47,607 nt of DNA from Gnetum montanum (GCA_015680685.1 MNCI01008651.1:1182294-1229900); one strand, 5' to 3'; positions 21,055 to 32,416 are shown, counted from the first letter of the stretch. Numbers and translations: made by a program. Notes: a model not told the origin generated them from the letters alone.

Positions 21055-21500
21055 TTACATGTAATTGCACCTATTATCATTGTACGTGATGCATGGAATA
21101 CACTTCTTCTCTATCTTGCCCAATTCATTTTCTTTGGATATTTCTAGAGAGAGGTCCCTTATGTCCATACATGCATCAACTGTGCTTAACCAAGCTCTTC
21201 CCATAATGATGGGGAAATCACTTTTGTAGTTTTCGACCTTGATCACTAGAAAATTAGTAGGATAGGACCACCCAAAAATTGTGGTCACAATGTCCTCTGC
21301 CAATTTCAGAGGGACAGTAATTGACTAATCTGCCAATTCTAGATGGATGTTGCTCTTCCTAAGATGTGGCAAGCTCCAAGCCTTATACATGTCATGGGAG
21401 ATGAGATTAAGTATAAAACTAGAGTCAAGAAGAGCCTTGCATGGCTCATGTTCAATGATTTGCATGTAAATGAGTGAACTTCCTAGGTCAGATCTTTTCA
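21055..21500 (-). pseudogene. Element C aspartic protease (broken)
   Basis: The active-site segment reads ALLDSSFILNLIS (Asp codon at 21426-21424), where the usual Gly after D-[ST] is replaced by Ser. YKAWSLPHL follows, and the C-terminal ILG-type motif reads IIMGRAWLSTVDACMDIRD near 21230-21160. The region between gag (ending 22192) and this domain is a proline- and glutamine-rich linker with stops. An open stretch covers 21303-21055. Confidence 0.7.
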
Positions 21501-22191
21501 TGGAAAGATTGCTAGCCTTGATCTAGTTAGAAATAACATGAGTTAACATGATAGTGAAAATTTGAGGTAGCACTTGGTTTGATGGGTACTCAAAGGTATT
21601 TGATGTAGAGGATGATGGTATTGAAGATGCAGAATGATCAGCCGAGCTAGGTTGTGAGGGTTGGAGAGGACTACTAGGTCAAAAGAATGATCTTTTTTTG
21701 GATCAATTGTTCGACCCACTTGGTTGGAAAGCCGATTGTAAGTGTATAGCCCTCGTAGCATTTCGTTGTTGTGGTTGTGAAGAAATCTCACCCTGCATGG
21801 ATGGAGCTAATGATAACTAGGTTGAAGGCAGAGGTGTGTGTGTAGACAAATGTGGAGGGTGGTATGAATATGGGTTTTTCCCTCAAGTAGATGGTGAATG
21901 TGTTTAGTGATACTCTAGAGGGTAATAGTGATGTTAAAATGAGGTATGACTTGTAGAACTTCTTGGAGAGACAGGTTGTTGAACATAGTACCTATATGGA
22001 TCTGGTTGCCTATAAGGGTATTACTGCCTTGGCAGTCGCATTTCCCATGATTGTGGTTGGTACCATTGTTGGTATTATTCATAAGTTTTTAGAGGAGCTC
22101 CACTTGGATAGTAAGCTTATTGTTGCTAGTGGAACTACCTTAGATTGCCTTAAGGGTAAGGTAATTATCTAGGTGCTTGCCTACATGCGAG

Positions 22192-23469
22192 TCAACGATT
22201 CAATGCATACACCCTAGAGTCTTGTAAGTGTGACACTACAAGGCAATAACCCTTAGGATGTTTATATTGACAAATGTCACAATCAGTTTCATCATTAGAG
22301 TCAGTTTCCACAACTTTCTCTATGGCAGTAGCTTTGCCCTTACCTCTTTGGTAGGCACGTTTAACTTCTTTTTGCCTCCTGTGGTTACGATCACTATTTT
22401 TCTCTTTGGATTCTTTAGTGATCTTCATAGTAGTTTGAAATTTTTCATTCAAAGAGTCCCATAATTTATCAACCTTTTTTGAAATATCAGAAATAGATAT
22501 TTGGATAGGCAAGGTTTTCCTATTCACCACTTCATCGAGTGGTGACTCCTCCTTGTCACAAAATTGGACCTCCCATTTCCTAATGGAAGAATCCCTATTA
22601 TACTCTTCTATACTTTCTCTTTTTCATAGCTCACCTTCTTCTTTTGCTACCTATTTAATCAACCTTTGAATCTAATGAGCTCTCATTTTAGACAATCTTC
22701 CTTGGGCATACACCCCAAGGGTTCTTCTAGTTTATGCTCTAAGCCCATCTATGATGTGGTAAAGTTGTTCCCTTTGAGAATAACCATGGATAGGGCATCA
22801 GTGTAAGAGTGAATAGTATTTGTTCATGGTGGCATCCAAGGGTTCATATGTTCCTTATTTCTAGCCTTATATTTTCCTTCTCAGATTAGACACTCTAGAG
22901 TACATCTGGTATTTATCATTAAACAACTCTAACATGGTATTCCATCAACAAATAGATTCTAGCTCCAAAGACCAGCACTAGCTTTTAGCTTCTTTGATGA
23001 GTGTCCTAGGGAAGAGTTTGAGTTTTTGCCATTCATTTTCTATATTCTCTAAGGCACAGGCATCATGGAAAGCTTGTAGATGTGTATGTGGATCAGAGTT
23101 ATATCCCCCCTTAAGTCTTGGGATATTGTTCATGCCTAAGTGCTTGATCCGACTATCTTTCATATGCTTGGTTGAAATTCTAACTACCTCTGCAATGTTG
23201 AGCATACTTTGAGTCACCAATAGAAAGTTCATCATCATCATTTTGTTGATGACGCTAATGATGGTTTCGGCCACCCCTTCAGTTTTGGTGGCCTTCATAG
23301 TCATTGTTGTCTAATTGATCACCTTTATCATGATTATTTTGATGATGGCTTCTTTGAGAACTAGTAGATGAAGAGGAATGTTTAGAATTGGATGAAGAGG
23401 ATGAAGAGGAAGGTGGACCACCACCACCACTGTAGTGTCTGCCATCACTCTCTTGCTTATTATAGCCAT
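22192..23469 (-). pseudogene. Element C gag, 3' part (after element B insertion)
   Basis: Continues gag from 30534. It opens with a serine-rich low-complexity stretch (runs of six or more Ser near 23400) and KDSRIKHLGMNNIPR, then the retrotransposon gag core DPHTHLQAFHDACALENI..EWQKLKLFPRTL (23151-22985). Further on are KTLPIQISISDISKKVDKLW and a zinc knuckle CDICQYKHPKGYC, spaced C-X2-C-X3-H-X4-C, one residue shorter than the classic knuckle. It ends at 22192. Several stops and frameshifts interrupt it. The sequence parallels gag of element B throughout. Confidence 0.8.
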
Positions 23470-24368
23470 TGATGAGATGCAATATGCACAAGCGATATCG
23501 CGGTCTGCTGCCAAATCTATAAATAAGAGGCGACACTCCCCTCATTTCCATATAGAGGTTAGAAGTAGTGAAGCTCTGGCGGATTGATCACCCCAGAGAT
23601 AGAATATTTTCCATGTGCCCACAGTAGGAGTCCCCCAAGTGAACGGTTCTTTATTCTAGCAGCTTTGTACCGGAACGCAAGTTGTGTACGGCAATAAAGA
23701 CGAGCTTTGTGGATAAACCTTGCAGTACATGGATAGGTTTATTTAATGTTATTTATTATTTTCCTAGTAGTGCGGCATGAGTACGACTTGGTTACGAGCA
23801 TTGACGAATGTGTACGGCTGACCAAGGAATTGGCTACTCATTGTGATTAGATTCTCTCACCCTTATCTCCTAGAACGTGGGATGAGTATGACTTGATTAC
23901 AAGCATCTACGGATGTGTACGGCTAGTCAAGGAATCGACTGCTAGTAACACTTAGGCTAGTTAGGTGCCTCAATATGACCGCTTCGAGCACGTGCGTTAC
24001 GTGTGCTAATCCCAGTAACGATTAGCGTTTGGTAGCCACAGTTGCACAGTTCAGGGTGTGTACGGTAAGTGGGAATGGATGCTGACGCTAGTTAATTTAG
24101 ACTTAGGACATTAGTTAGAGTAGTTAGTACTCTCAACCCTTCACCCCTTAGCATAGGAGATAAACTTGAAAAGACCAAAAAAATCATATACCTCGGACTT
24201 ACTTAACCATACACCGCGACAACAACAAGTAAGTCTAGAAAGACAACGATTAATTAACCCCAAGTGTTCCTTGCGGCGTTTAGGCATTTAGGCTGCGGAG
24301 TTCGAATGGATCACGCGTGCTATGCTCATTTCGTATGGTTGAGTGTAGGGGTACCTTGCCACTCATCA
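23470..24368 (+). repeat. Element B 5' LTR
   Basis: 899 bp from TGATGAG to CTCATCA. TATAAATA at 23518-23525, AATAAA at 23693-23698. The U3 holds one good GATATC palindrome (GCGATATCGC); the 3' LTR is about 36 bp longer, and the difference lies wholly in this palindrome block. Otherwise the two LTRs differ only at scattered positions. Confidence 0.95.
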
Positions 24369-24369
24369 T

Positions 24370-24387
24370 AGGCGCCATTACCAGGGA
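24370..24387 (+). other. Element B primer-binding site (tRNA-Asp type)
   Basis: One base after the LTR end the sequence is AGGCGCCATTACCAGGGA, which fits the 3' end complement of plant tRNA-Asp (TGGCGCCGTTGCCGGGGA) with a few G-to-A changes as expected from decay of methylated CpG and related sites. Element C has the same site. Confidence 0.75.
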
Positions 24388-24509
24388 CTAAGTGTTTGTA
24401 CGCTAATTAGAACATTAGGAAATCTTTCATATCATTGTGAGCCTTAACGACCCTTTGGGTTAATTAGTTAAATAAGAACATATATAGCAGTGAACAACAC
24501 ACTAATAAA

Positions 24510-26416
24510 ATGGCTTCTTCTCATAAGGTTAACTCACCTAGGAATAACACGGAAGACAGTTAGCAACATACACATAACCTAAACCAGCCAAGTCCTAAAT
24601 AATATAAGATAGTTTATACTCATCTCGATGAGTATATTCCTGATTACACTTTTATCCTCCATCAGGATGAACAGTTGTGCTGGAGAGATTTTTTTGGTAA
24701 CATAGTTTTACCACTAGATCGATCTATTCCGAACATGCTCTTTCGTGCCTTAGCACAGATTGGCATGCAGGACTTATTCGCTGAATACATTGCTAGAGAA
24801 TAGATATAAGGGATTATCATCCCACTGCTTTGCAACGTATGAGGGATGAAAGGTAGGAGAGCCAACACTCATTGCTGAAGGGCAAGGTCCCCCATGTCCT
24901 TAGTGAAATAGAAGACGAGGAACCTTTCATAATGGGTTTCTTAGGAAATGATGTTCCTCCTCCTCATAATGGTGAAGAGGTTAGGCACCAGAGCCTTTGA
25001 TCAACTGTACATGATACAGGCTCTGTTCCCCATGAACACCAACTGTTCATGGTAGGAACAACCACTCACACTAAGGACGGACACTTAGATCGTTATGACG
25101 ATTGGGGCCGAAGTAGCCAAAGAGAAGGTAAGAAACATCGCCATGGTGATGGATCCCCTTCCTCTTCTCCTTCATCTCACCATTCACACTCTCTTTCCAC
25201 ATCTGGGCACAACCATCTTGAGCACAATGGAGAGGGTAAAAGTAAGGGAGATGAAAGACCTTGACAGGAAGGTCGGGAGTTGGGACAAGGGCAAGGATGT
25301 AGGGAGAGTAGGGAACCACCACGAAGACATCACAGATGTCATGACAGGGATGATCATGATGAACCCTTACTCACAACCTGAAGCATGCTAGACATCACAA
25401 AGGTAGTTAGGATCCCCACAAGGCATTTAAAAGATAGCAGGATTAAGCGTTTAGACATAAATAATATCCCACGTTTTGAAGGGGGATACAACGTTGATCC
25501 TCAACATCATTTACAGGAATTCCACGATGCCTGTGCCTTGCAACATATAGATAATGAATGATAGAAGCTTAAGTTGTTCCCAAGGACACTCACCAAAGAA
25601 GCAGAGATCTGGTACCAATCCTTAGAATCAGAAACCATCAGAAGGTGGAGTACGATGCTCAAACTGTTCAACAACAAATATCAGACGTACTCCAGAGTGT
25701 CCAATTTGCGCAAGAAAATCCAAGGCTGGAAACAAGGTGCTTATGAACCCTTGGATGCTGCCATGGCTCGTTACCATACACTGCTACATCGTTGCTTGGG
25801 CCATGGGTACGCTAAGCGGGATCAACTTCGCCACATCGTGGATGGGCTAAGGAATGAAACGAGAAGAACTCTTGGGACTTACGGCCAAGGGAGACTTTCC
25901 CAACTAAGAGCCCATGAAGTTGAAAGTTTGTTGGAACAAGTAGCGCAAGAAGAGGGTGAGCTATGTAAGAGGGAAAGTGCGGAAGAATACAACTGCGATC
26001 CCTCCCTTCGCAAGAAGGGAGTGAAATTCTATGATGAGGAGGATGAGTCACCACTCAAAGAGTTGGTGAATCAAAAAACCTTACCGATCCAAAAGTTAAT
26101 AACCGAGGTATTGGCTAAGGTAGACCAAATATGGGATTCCTTAGACTCAAGAATAGAAACAGTCTTAAAAATCGTAGAAGAGTCTAAGGTAGAACAAAGT
26201 AGTGACAAAGGAAAAACCAAGCAGAGAAACTTAAGCCCTGCACATAACAAGGGTAAGGGAAAAATTCCTATCTTCGATGAGGCTGTGAATTCTAATACAG
26301 ATGTTGATAGTGGATGTGAAGTTTGCTACTATGACCATCCTAAGGGATGTTGCCCAATTATCTCACATCTGCGGGAGTTTGGGGTGTATGCATTAAATCC
26401 AAGACTTAATCAATGA
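24510..26416 (+). pseudogene. Element B gag (stops in the N-terminal half)
   Basis: Starts at an ATG (MASSHKVNS) matching the start of C gag. YTHLDEYIPDYTF and LPLDRSIPNMLFRAL follow; stops lie between about 24780 and 25560. The last 280 codons (25574-26416) are open and hold the retrotransposon gag core: FPRTLTKEAEIWYQSLE, LKLFNNKYQTY and the helical C-terminal half of the capsid-like domain, then a charged linker and a zinc knuckle CEVCYYDHPKGCC (C-X2-C-X3-H-X4-C). It ends VYALNPRLNQ. Role in the intact element: RNA packaging and particle assembly. Confidence 0.85.
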
Positions 26417-27585
26417 CAAACACCCCGAAGGTTACCTTATCCACAAGGTAACCCAAGGCAGTTCCACCAACCCTTAACATATTACCCAAGTGGAACACCT
26501 CCACAGCCTATTGGACAACATTAGTAGTGGCAATACCCATAGTCATGGGGGATGCCACCACCAACACATCAGTACCCTTATCGGTAGTCCGATCCTTACG
26601 GTTATTATGTGCAGCAGCCAGTTTCTCCAGGTGACTCTATGGGTCACACTACTCCCCAACATCACTACCAAGTTCAAGAGTACTTCAGGAGGACTCCTTC
26701 TCCTTCAGGAGATATCTCACATTCAGCCCATCCTATAAATCCACCCATACCTCTTCCACTTGTAGTTCCCATACAACCTATTCCAACAATGTAGGGGGAA
26801 TTACCTACCCAACCGCAGCAATGTAACACCGCGAGAGCTGTAAATATTCAGCATGTAAATATCCAACCGGGTGTTGGTTCTGACAACTATACAAAGAAGA
26901 GATCCTTTTTTAGAACTAGGAGCCCAGACAAACTCTCACAACAACAAGCGGTTGGGCACATGTATAGGCCTCTAACCACTAATGCTTCGGAGAACCCTTC
27001 AGTCCAATAACTAAGTACGCAAATGGTTATGTTGACACATACCGTAACTGACTGGATAAAGATGGGCCACCTTCCCAGGAAACTATTTGACCCTGGGAAC
27101 CCCTTAATTCATTTATAGATCACCAGAAATGCACCACATCGAGCTCTTCTTTACTTAGGTTCCGGAGTCAACCTAATTTCACAAAAGATGTATCAAGCCT
27201 GGAACCTGCCCCAACTTAAGAAGAGTAACATACAANTTCCTTGCAAATTTCTAAGATAAATATTTACGGAAAGATCGAGAAGAGGAAAGTTCCATGCATC
27301 ACATACAGTGATTCATCGGGTGATGACATGGAGGATATGTCTCCATGTGAGAGGTGTGCCTATGAGAATGAGAAACAAAGATGTCTGTATGTAGCAACCA
27401 CACAACTAGTAGTAGATACCCTGTGGTTGACAGCCACTCGAAGGAGTAAGCAAATATGCATGGAACGAACTAAGGAGACAACTCATACCAACAACCATGG
27501 CATAGACACATTGGAACGTGAGCGTCGCCAACTTCCACCCCTTAACTTAAGATCATCAATTGGGAGAAGTTGGGCACTTTTTTGA
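26417..27585 (+). pseudogene. Element B protease region remnant, ending at the pol deletion
   Basis: A proline/glutamine-rich linker (PPQPIGQ, PIPLPLVVPIQPI) is followed by the protease active-site region read LLYLGSGVNLIS near 27150-27190, in which the catalytic Asp is replaced (Tyr-Leu in place of the D-S/T pair). An open stretch at 27241-27585 begins after an ambiguous base (N at 27236) and reads KIEKRKVPCITYSD, matching the segment just after protease in C. RT should follow but does not. Confidence 0.7.
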
Positions 27586-29585
27586 AATTCAAATGGACGC
27601 TCATTATTTCAGATCTCTCCCTTACAACTTAGTCATGGGGGAGATGGCCACCTATGCTAATCATATGGGGCCCTCAGTTCTTTTTCAATTTTTATTTTAC
27701 ACATTTTTGTTTTACAACGTTTTTGTTTGACACGTTTTTGTTTTACAAATTTCTTTAACTTTCTCTATTTTTTTTACACCATCGTTATACTTTTCTATTT
27801 TGTGTGTGTGTGTGTGTGTGTGTGTGCACCTGCACCATCCACCATGTAAGTTTGTCACCCAATAAATGTTCAGACCGATGGTATGAACTATTTTCATATT
27901 GATTGCTAATGTTTGGTTTTTACCTTTAAGTCACAATGTGGATACTAAGGTATGTTTCTTTTGATATGGCAGGCAATGAGATCACTTCATCCATCCATCC
28001 ACCAATTTCTATGGTTTCTCCTAGCTTGGAAATGTACAGTTCCATCTAATAATAACTTTAACGAATCGGTGACTGGGTATTTCTCAAACTAAGGAAGGAC
28101 TCAAGGATTGCAAAGGGTGTGACTTCAAGGGAACTTGGTGCTTTTGTGTTGTCATTCTCTTGGGTGCTTAGATGTTTCTTCTTGAGTTTTCTTACTGTTC
28201 CGATGTTACCCAATTATTGGAAGTTGAGCGAATAGAAATAAGAAGTCTTTGCATTGTGTGGTTCTCATGCATAAAAACACAAAACAAAAAAAAAATGAAA
28301 ACAGTGAGAATTCAAAGCACACCCCTTAGACGAAATAAAATTTGGGCTACAAGCACTGGTTATGGAACCAAAAGTGTTCGCTCTAACTAAGGCCCTTCTC
28401 ACTTCCCATTGTCTCCTTTGTTTCGTCAGAATGGTGGTGGCTCTTTGAAGATGCATCCTCGTATCCGAGTGTATGGTTTAACCGAATGCATTGATGCGAA
28501 GTCACTGGAAGTAATTGGTTTGAGCCTGGAGTTGGAATGAGATTTGCCAAGTCACATTAATCATCAAACACACAAGGGACTGTACACCACCTGGTCCTTG
28601 AGATTCCATTCCATTCTCTTCTCTCATTTCCATCCTTCTCTCCATTGTTCACCTCATTGCCCGTTGTATCATTAGTGTATATATTTTGGTTGATGCACTG
28701 TTTTCTTTTCGGTATATTTTTGCGATTAAGACTTTAACTCTTGTTCCAAAAGACATTCCTAGAGCCTACGGACTCTTCGAATGTGGGTCTGTCAGGGCAT
28801 TAACAGCATGCACCTACTTTGGGGGAGGACCCACTGACATTCCTATTTGGAGCATTAGTTAACTTATTTTCCTTAACATTTTGCAATTAATTATTATTTT
28901 TGTTCATTTCCATCTTGACATCTACTTCACTGATGTTTTCAATTGTCCCTTCTTATCTATTTTTCTTACTCCTTTCCCTTCTTCATTCTACCGCTACCGG
29001 AGGTTCGCAATTAGTCATGGGGGTATAGGGCCCGCTTTTTTCAATTTTGTCCTAGCCCCGAAATTTTTGATTTTCTTCCTAATCCCTACACCTTTGGTAG
29101 TCATCATTACTACATCTCCCGATCCATATTAGCCATACCACAACCTAGCCAATGGACCCACACTGAAGCAAGGTATTAATTACTTAATGATTCAATTACC
29201 TTTGCTAATATATGATTGTGTTGTGTGTGTAGATGGCAATCATACAACAACGGAATGGATCTGGAGGAAACACTTGGAATGGAGGAGCGCTAAAGTAGCT
29301 ATGCAAGGAGCAAGATCGATGGGGCGTTTATGGATGGACAACGAAAAGCGCAATCTTGGCATTGGTAGCAGAAACACTTCTTTCTATCTCTCTCTTTCTC
29401 TCAAGTTGCCAACAAAGGCCTAATGTCATTGTAATAAGGTGTTCACCCTTGTTGTCATGAACACCAGTTTTGTTAAGTCTTGTAATAATGATCCGTTCAC
29501 ATGTCATCCCATTAGTTCCATTCCCCTCAATAATTCCATACCTTCCTGATATTATTATAAGGAACTCGAGGATGAGTTTTCATTC
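27586..29585 (+). other. Element B 3' non-coding region
   Basis: Aligns with the post-integrase spacers of C and E. It contains an internal polypurine-like tract AGTCATGGGGGAGATGG (27631-27647), a (TG)13 microsatellite (about 27801-27826), a second polypurine-like AGTCATGGGGGTA (29013-29025), and the candidate mini-intron (29173-29232). The coiled-coil third ORF of C is absent; the ATG after the acceptor (29233) opens only a short frame (MAIIQQRNGSGGNTW, stop soon after). Confidence 0.7.
29173..29232 (+). other. Candidate mini-intron / splice acceptor in element B
   Basis: AGCAAG then GTATTAAT (donor-like, 29173), TTTGCTAATAT (branch-point-like), GTTGTGTGTGTAG (acceptor ending 29232), then ATGGCAATC. 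It corresponds position for position to the segments in C, E and F. Confidence 0.5.
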
Positions 29586-29598
29586 AGTCATGGGGGTA
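29586..29598 (+). promoter_or_regulatory. Element B terminal polypurine tract
   Basis: AGTCATGGGGGTA ends directly before the 3' LTR (TGATGAG at 29599). It primes plus-strand DNA synthesis in the family. Confidence 0.85.
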
Positions 29599-30533
29599 TG
29601 ATGAGACGCGGTATGCACAAACCGCCATATCGCGTCGTGCCCTGTGATATCAAGTACACGATATCGCAGTCTGCTACCAAATCTATAAATAAGAGGCAGC
29701 ACTCCCCTCATTTCCATATAGAGGTTAGAAGTAGTGAAGCTCTGGCGGATTGATCACCCCAGAGATAGAATATTTTCCATGTGCCCGCAGTAGGAGTCCC
29801 CCAAGTGAATGGTTCTTTATTCAAGCAGCTTTGTACCTGAACGTAAGTTGTGTATGGAAATAAAGACAAGCTTTATGGATAAACCTTGTAGTACATGGAT
29901 AGGTTTATTTAATGTTATTTATTACTTTCCTAGTAGCGCGACATGAGTACGACTTGGATACGAGCATTGACAAATGTGTACGGCTGACCAAGGAATCGGC
30001 TACTCATCGCGATTAGATTCTCTCACCCTTATCTCCTAGAACGTGGGACGAGTACGACTTGATTATGAACATCTACGGATGTGTACGGCTAGTGAAGGAA
30101 TCAGCTGCTTGTCACACTTAGGCTAGTTAGGTGCCTCAGTACGACTGCTTCAAGCACGTGCGTTACATGTGGTAATCCCAGTAATAATTAGCGTTTGGTA
30201 GCCACAATTGCATAGTTCAGGGTGTGTACGGTAAGTGGGAACGGATGCTGACGCTAGTTAATTTAGACTTAGGACATTAGTTAGAGTAGTTAGTTCTCTC
30301 AACCCTTCACCCCTTAGCATAGGAGATAAACCTGAAAAGACCAAAAAATCATATACCTCGGACTTACTTAACCATACACCGTGACAACAACAAGTAAGTC
30401 TGGGAAGACAATGATTAATTAACCCCAAGTGTTCCTTGCAACGTTTAGGCATTTAGTCTATGGAGTTCAACTGGATCGCGCATGCTATGCTCATTTCGTA
30501 TGGTTGAGTGTAGGGGTACCTCACCACTCATCA
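29599..30533 (+). repeat. Element B 3' LTR
   Basis: 935 bp, TGATGAG...CTCATCA. The U3 retains CATATCGCG, GTGATATCA and CGATATCGC palindrome units (GATATC at 29646 and 29660) before TATAAATAAGAG. Immediately followed by the target duplication GCCAT. Confidence 0.95.
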
Positions 30534-31087
30534 GCCATCATCCTTAGATCCCTTACTATTGTGATGCTTGCCCGAGTTCCTACCTTGGCTGTCACGTTTT
30601 CCTAAACCTAGTTTATGAATAGTGGATTGTAGGTTTAGGTTCACACCCTCGTCACCAATAATAGAGGGTGGAGAATCTTCATGTTGAGAGCCATCGAAAG
30701 AAGGATCCTCATTATCATCTTGATCTAGTAGGAACAAGGATTAGTAAAATGTTTCCCCTTCATAGCCTCATGGAACTTCTCTTGACATTGATCTCACTTG
30801 TATTATGTTTCAGTGGGATAGTAGTTTTGAGTGTCATAGCCATTTATAATGTATTCTTCATGAATATCTACAATTCCCAACTTCTTAAGGGTTTGAAATA
30901 GCATCTCAAGCATAGATTGATCAAGGGGCAAGATGATGTTGCCCTCCATATCATGCCATTGCAGTTGTTCATCCTAATGTAGGATGAAGGTGAAGTCTAG
31001 TACATACTCATCTAGATGAGTATATATCACTTTGCACTCCTGTGGGACCAGCAATTTGACATCTTCGCACTTGTGAGAAGAAGACAT
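30534..31087 (-). pseudogene. Element C gag, 5' part
   Basis: ATG at 31087 (MSSSHKCEDVKLLV), then YTHLDEYVLDFTF and ILPLDQSMLEMLFQTL, the same N-terminal domain as in B gag. The frame carries stops; an open piece at 30737-30534 is acidic then basic (GKRDSQGRNSGKHHN). It breaks at 30534, where the target duplication of element B begins, and resumes at 23469. Confidence 0.75.
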
Positions 31088-31224
31088 TTTGCAAATGAAA
31101 ATAAAATTATCAGTGTGCTTTTATAATTCTATGTATAGCTAGAATGATATTGACCTTGAGGTTTGTACAACAATATTAATGGTATTCACTTAAACCTAAA
31201 TAGCACATGTTTCAACAAACAAAC

Positions 31225-31242
31225 TCCCTAGCAACGGTGCTA
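31225..31242 (-). other. Element C primer-binding site (tRNA-Asp type)
   Basis: On the minus strand one base after the 5' LTR: TAGCACCGTTGCTAGGGA, close to the complement of the tRNA-Asp 3' end with four transitions. Confidence 0.75.
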
Positions 31243-31243
31243 A

Positions 31244-32160
31244 TGATGATCGGTGAGGTACCCCTATGCCCACCCATATGAATCACAAAGTGTTCATGCA
31301 TGATCCAGTCGAATTCCATGGACTTTATAGTTTCCAGTGCACTAGTCTTCTAGGAAGTGAATTTTGCCTTAAGGTTAATCATTGTCTTTCTAATTACACT
31401 TGTGATGTATGCTAGTATGATTAAGTGTAATTGAGGCATTTGATTTTTATCATTTTATATTTTATGGTTTTGGTATTTTAAAAAGAGATAAAATAATTGG
31501 ATTGAATAATATAACTAATTAACTAGTGTCTAAGTAGCCCTAATATAAGCATATGGTCCCACTTTCCATACACATCCTAAACCCACATATCCACTACTAG
31601 GTGACCAAGCACTATGCTATTGGACGTACCAAGTAATAACACTGCTGGGATTACCAAATGAATAGGTGTTATGTTCAAAGTGGTTGTACTTATGTGTTTA
31701 ATCTATCTAGCTTATCTTATTTAATTGCTTCATTACTTTAATTATTGAAAAAAATTTAATAAATAATTCAAAACATTAAATTCATAAAAAAATTTAATCT
31801 ATCCAGACTACTACAAGGATTATCAGAAAGCTCATCTTTATTACCACACACACTATTGTGCTTAGGTACAACAATGCATGAGTAAAGATTTGTACGCTCA
31901 ATGACTCCTACTACAAGCACTCAGGAGGAAAATTCTAACTTTCAAATAAACAAATTATAAGTGATTTGTTGCTAAAGAATCTCTATTTTCATAAATGTGG
32001 GTAGTGGATGTGTATTTATAGTTGAATACAAACACTACGTTGATGGGGCCTCGTTGATGCATGATATGATGCATTGACAAGGCCTCGCCAATGAGGCCTA
32101 ACCGATGATGCCATGTTGACGAGGCCTCATCAATGTAGCCAACCAAATTGCAACTCATCA
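31244..32160 (-). repeat. Element C 5' LTR
   Basis: 917 bp. Minus strand starts TGATGAGTTGC at 32160 and ends GATCATCA at 31244. The U3 (about 32035-32150) is filled with AGGCCT-centred palindromes of the form TTGAYGAGGCCTCRTCAA, four or more copies, followed by a TATAAATA box at 32019-32012. Flanked by target duplication TTTAC at 32161. Confidence 0.9.
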
Positions 32161-32165
32161 TTTAC

Positions 32166-32416
32166 TAATCATAATATTGGTTAAGGTGGTACAACTTTCA
32201 TTATTGTCTAAAAAAATTATTTCTCATCATAGAGATAATTTTTTAGTTTAAATAATTCTTCTAGCTGCTTTAGGTCATTTTGGTTTTTGCAATATTTATG
32301 CTTCCACTACTTTTGTAGATAGAATTATTCTATGACAATCTTTTCTCCAAAGTTTGCCTAACATTCCTTAGCTTTTTAGTGGTGAGTTTAATATGATTGC
32401 AAATTCTTATGATAAA
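32166..32416 (+). pseudogene. LINE ORF2 endonuclease, second part (between C and E)
   Basis: The + strand reads LAALGHFGFCNIYASTTF, then a DRIIL..QSFLQSLPNIP stretch and SGEFNMIANSYDK (32378-32415), matching the GDFNMI motif region of plant L1 endonucleases (apurinic-type nuclease that nicks the target). In-frame stops are present. Sequence breaks at 32416 where element E begins. Confidence 0.65.

Larger units (their letters stand above)
23470..30533 (+). mobile_element. Element B: full-length LTR retrotransposon lacking RT and integrase
   Basis: 7,064 bp with LTRs at both ends (23470-24368 and 29599-30533), a perfect target duplication GCCAT (23465-23469 and 30534-30538), primer site, gag, a damaged protease, and a terminal polypurine tract. 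Between the protease/RT junction and the end-of-pol tract (about 27240-27630) the whole RT-RNase H-integrase block seen in C (about 3.9 kb) is absent. The element therefore could only have moved, if after this deletion, with enzymes supplied in trans. It sits in gag of element C in the opposite orientation, so it is younger than C. Confidence 0.95.
8513..32160 (-). mobile_element. Element C: very large Ty3/gypsy-type LTR retrotransposon with nested insertions
   Basis: Flanked by a perfect 5-bp target duplication TTTAC (8508-8512 and 32161-32165). LTRs at 31244-32160 (5') and 8513-9374 (3'). On the minus strand the order is LTR, tRNA-Asp-type primer site, gag, protease, RT, RNase H, integrase, spacer, third ORF, polypurine tract, LTR. 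Element B (23470-30533) sits inside gag and a solo LTR (11298-12121) inside the third ORF; without them C is about 15.7 kb. The RT and integrase resemble Athila-like, non-chromodomain Ty3 elements, and no chromodomain is visible after integrase; the clade is an inference. Every coding domain carries stops or frameshifts, so it is not autonomous today. Confidence 0.9.

Noticed and set aside
27801-27826. (TG)n run as a functional element
   Set aside because: An ordinary dinucleotide microsatellite; no sign of conservation in the matching parts of C or E.
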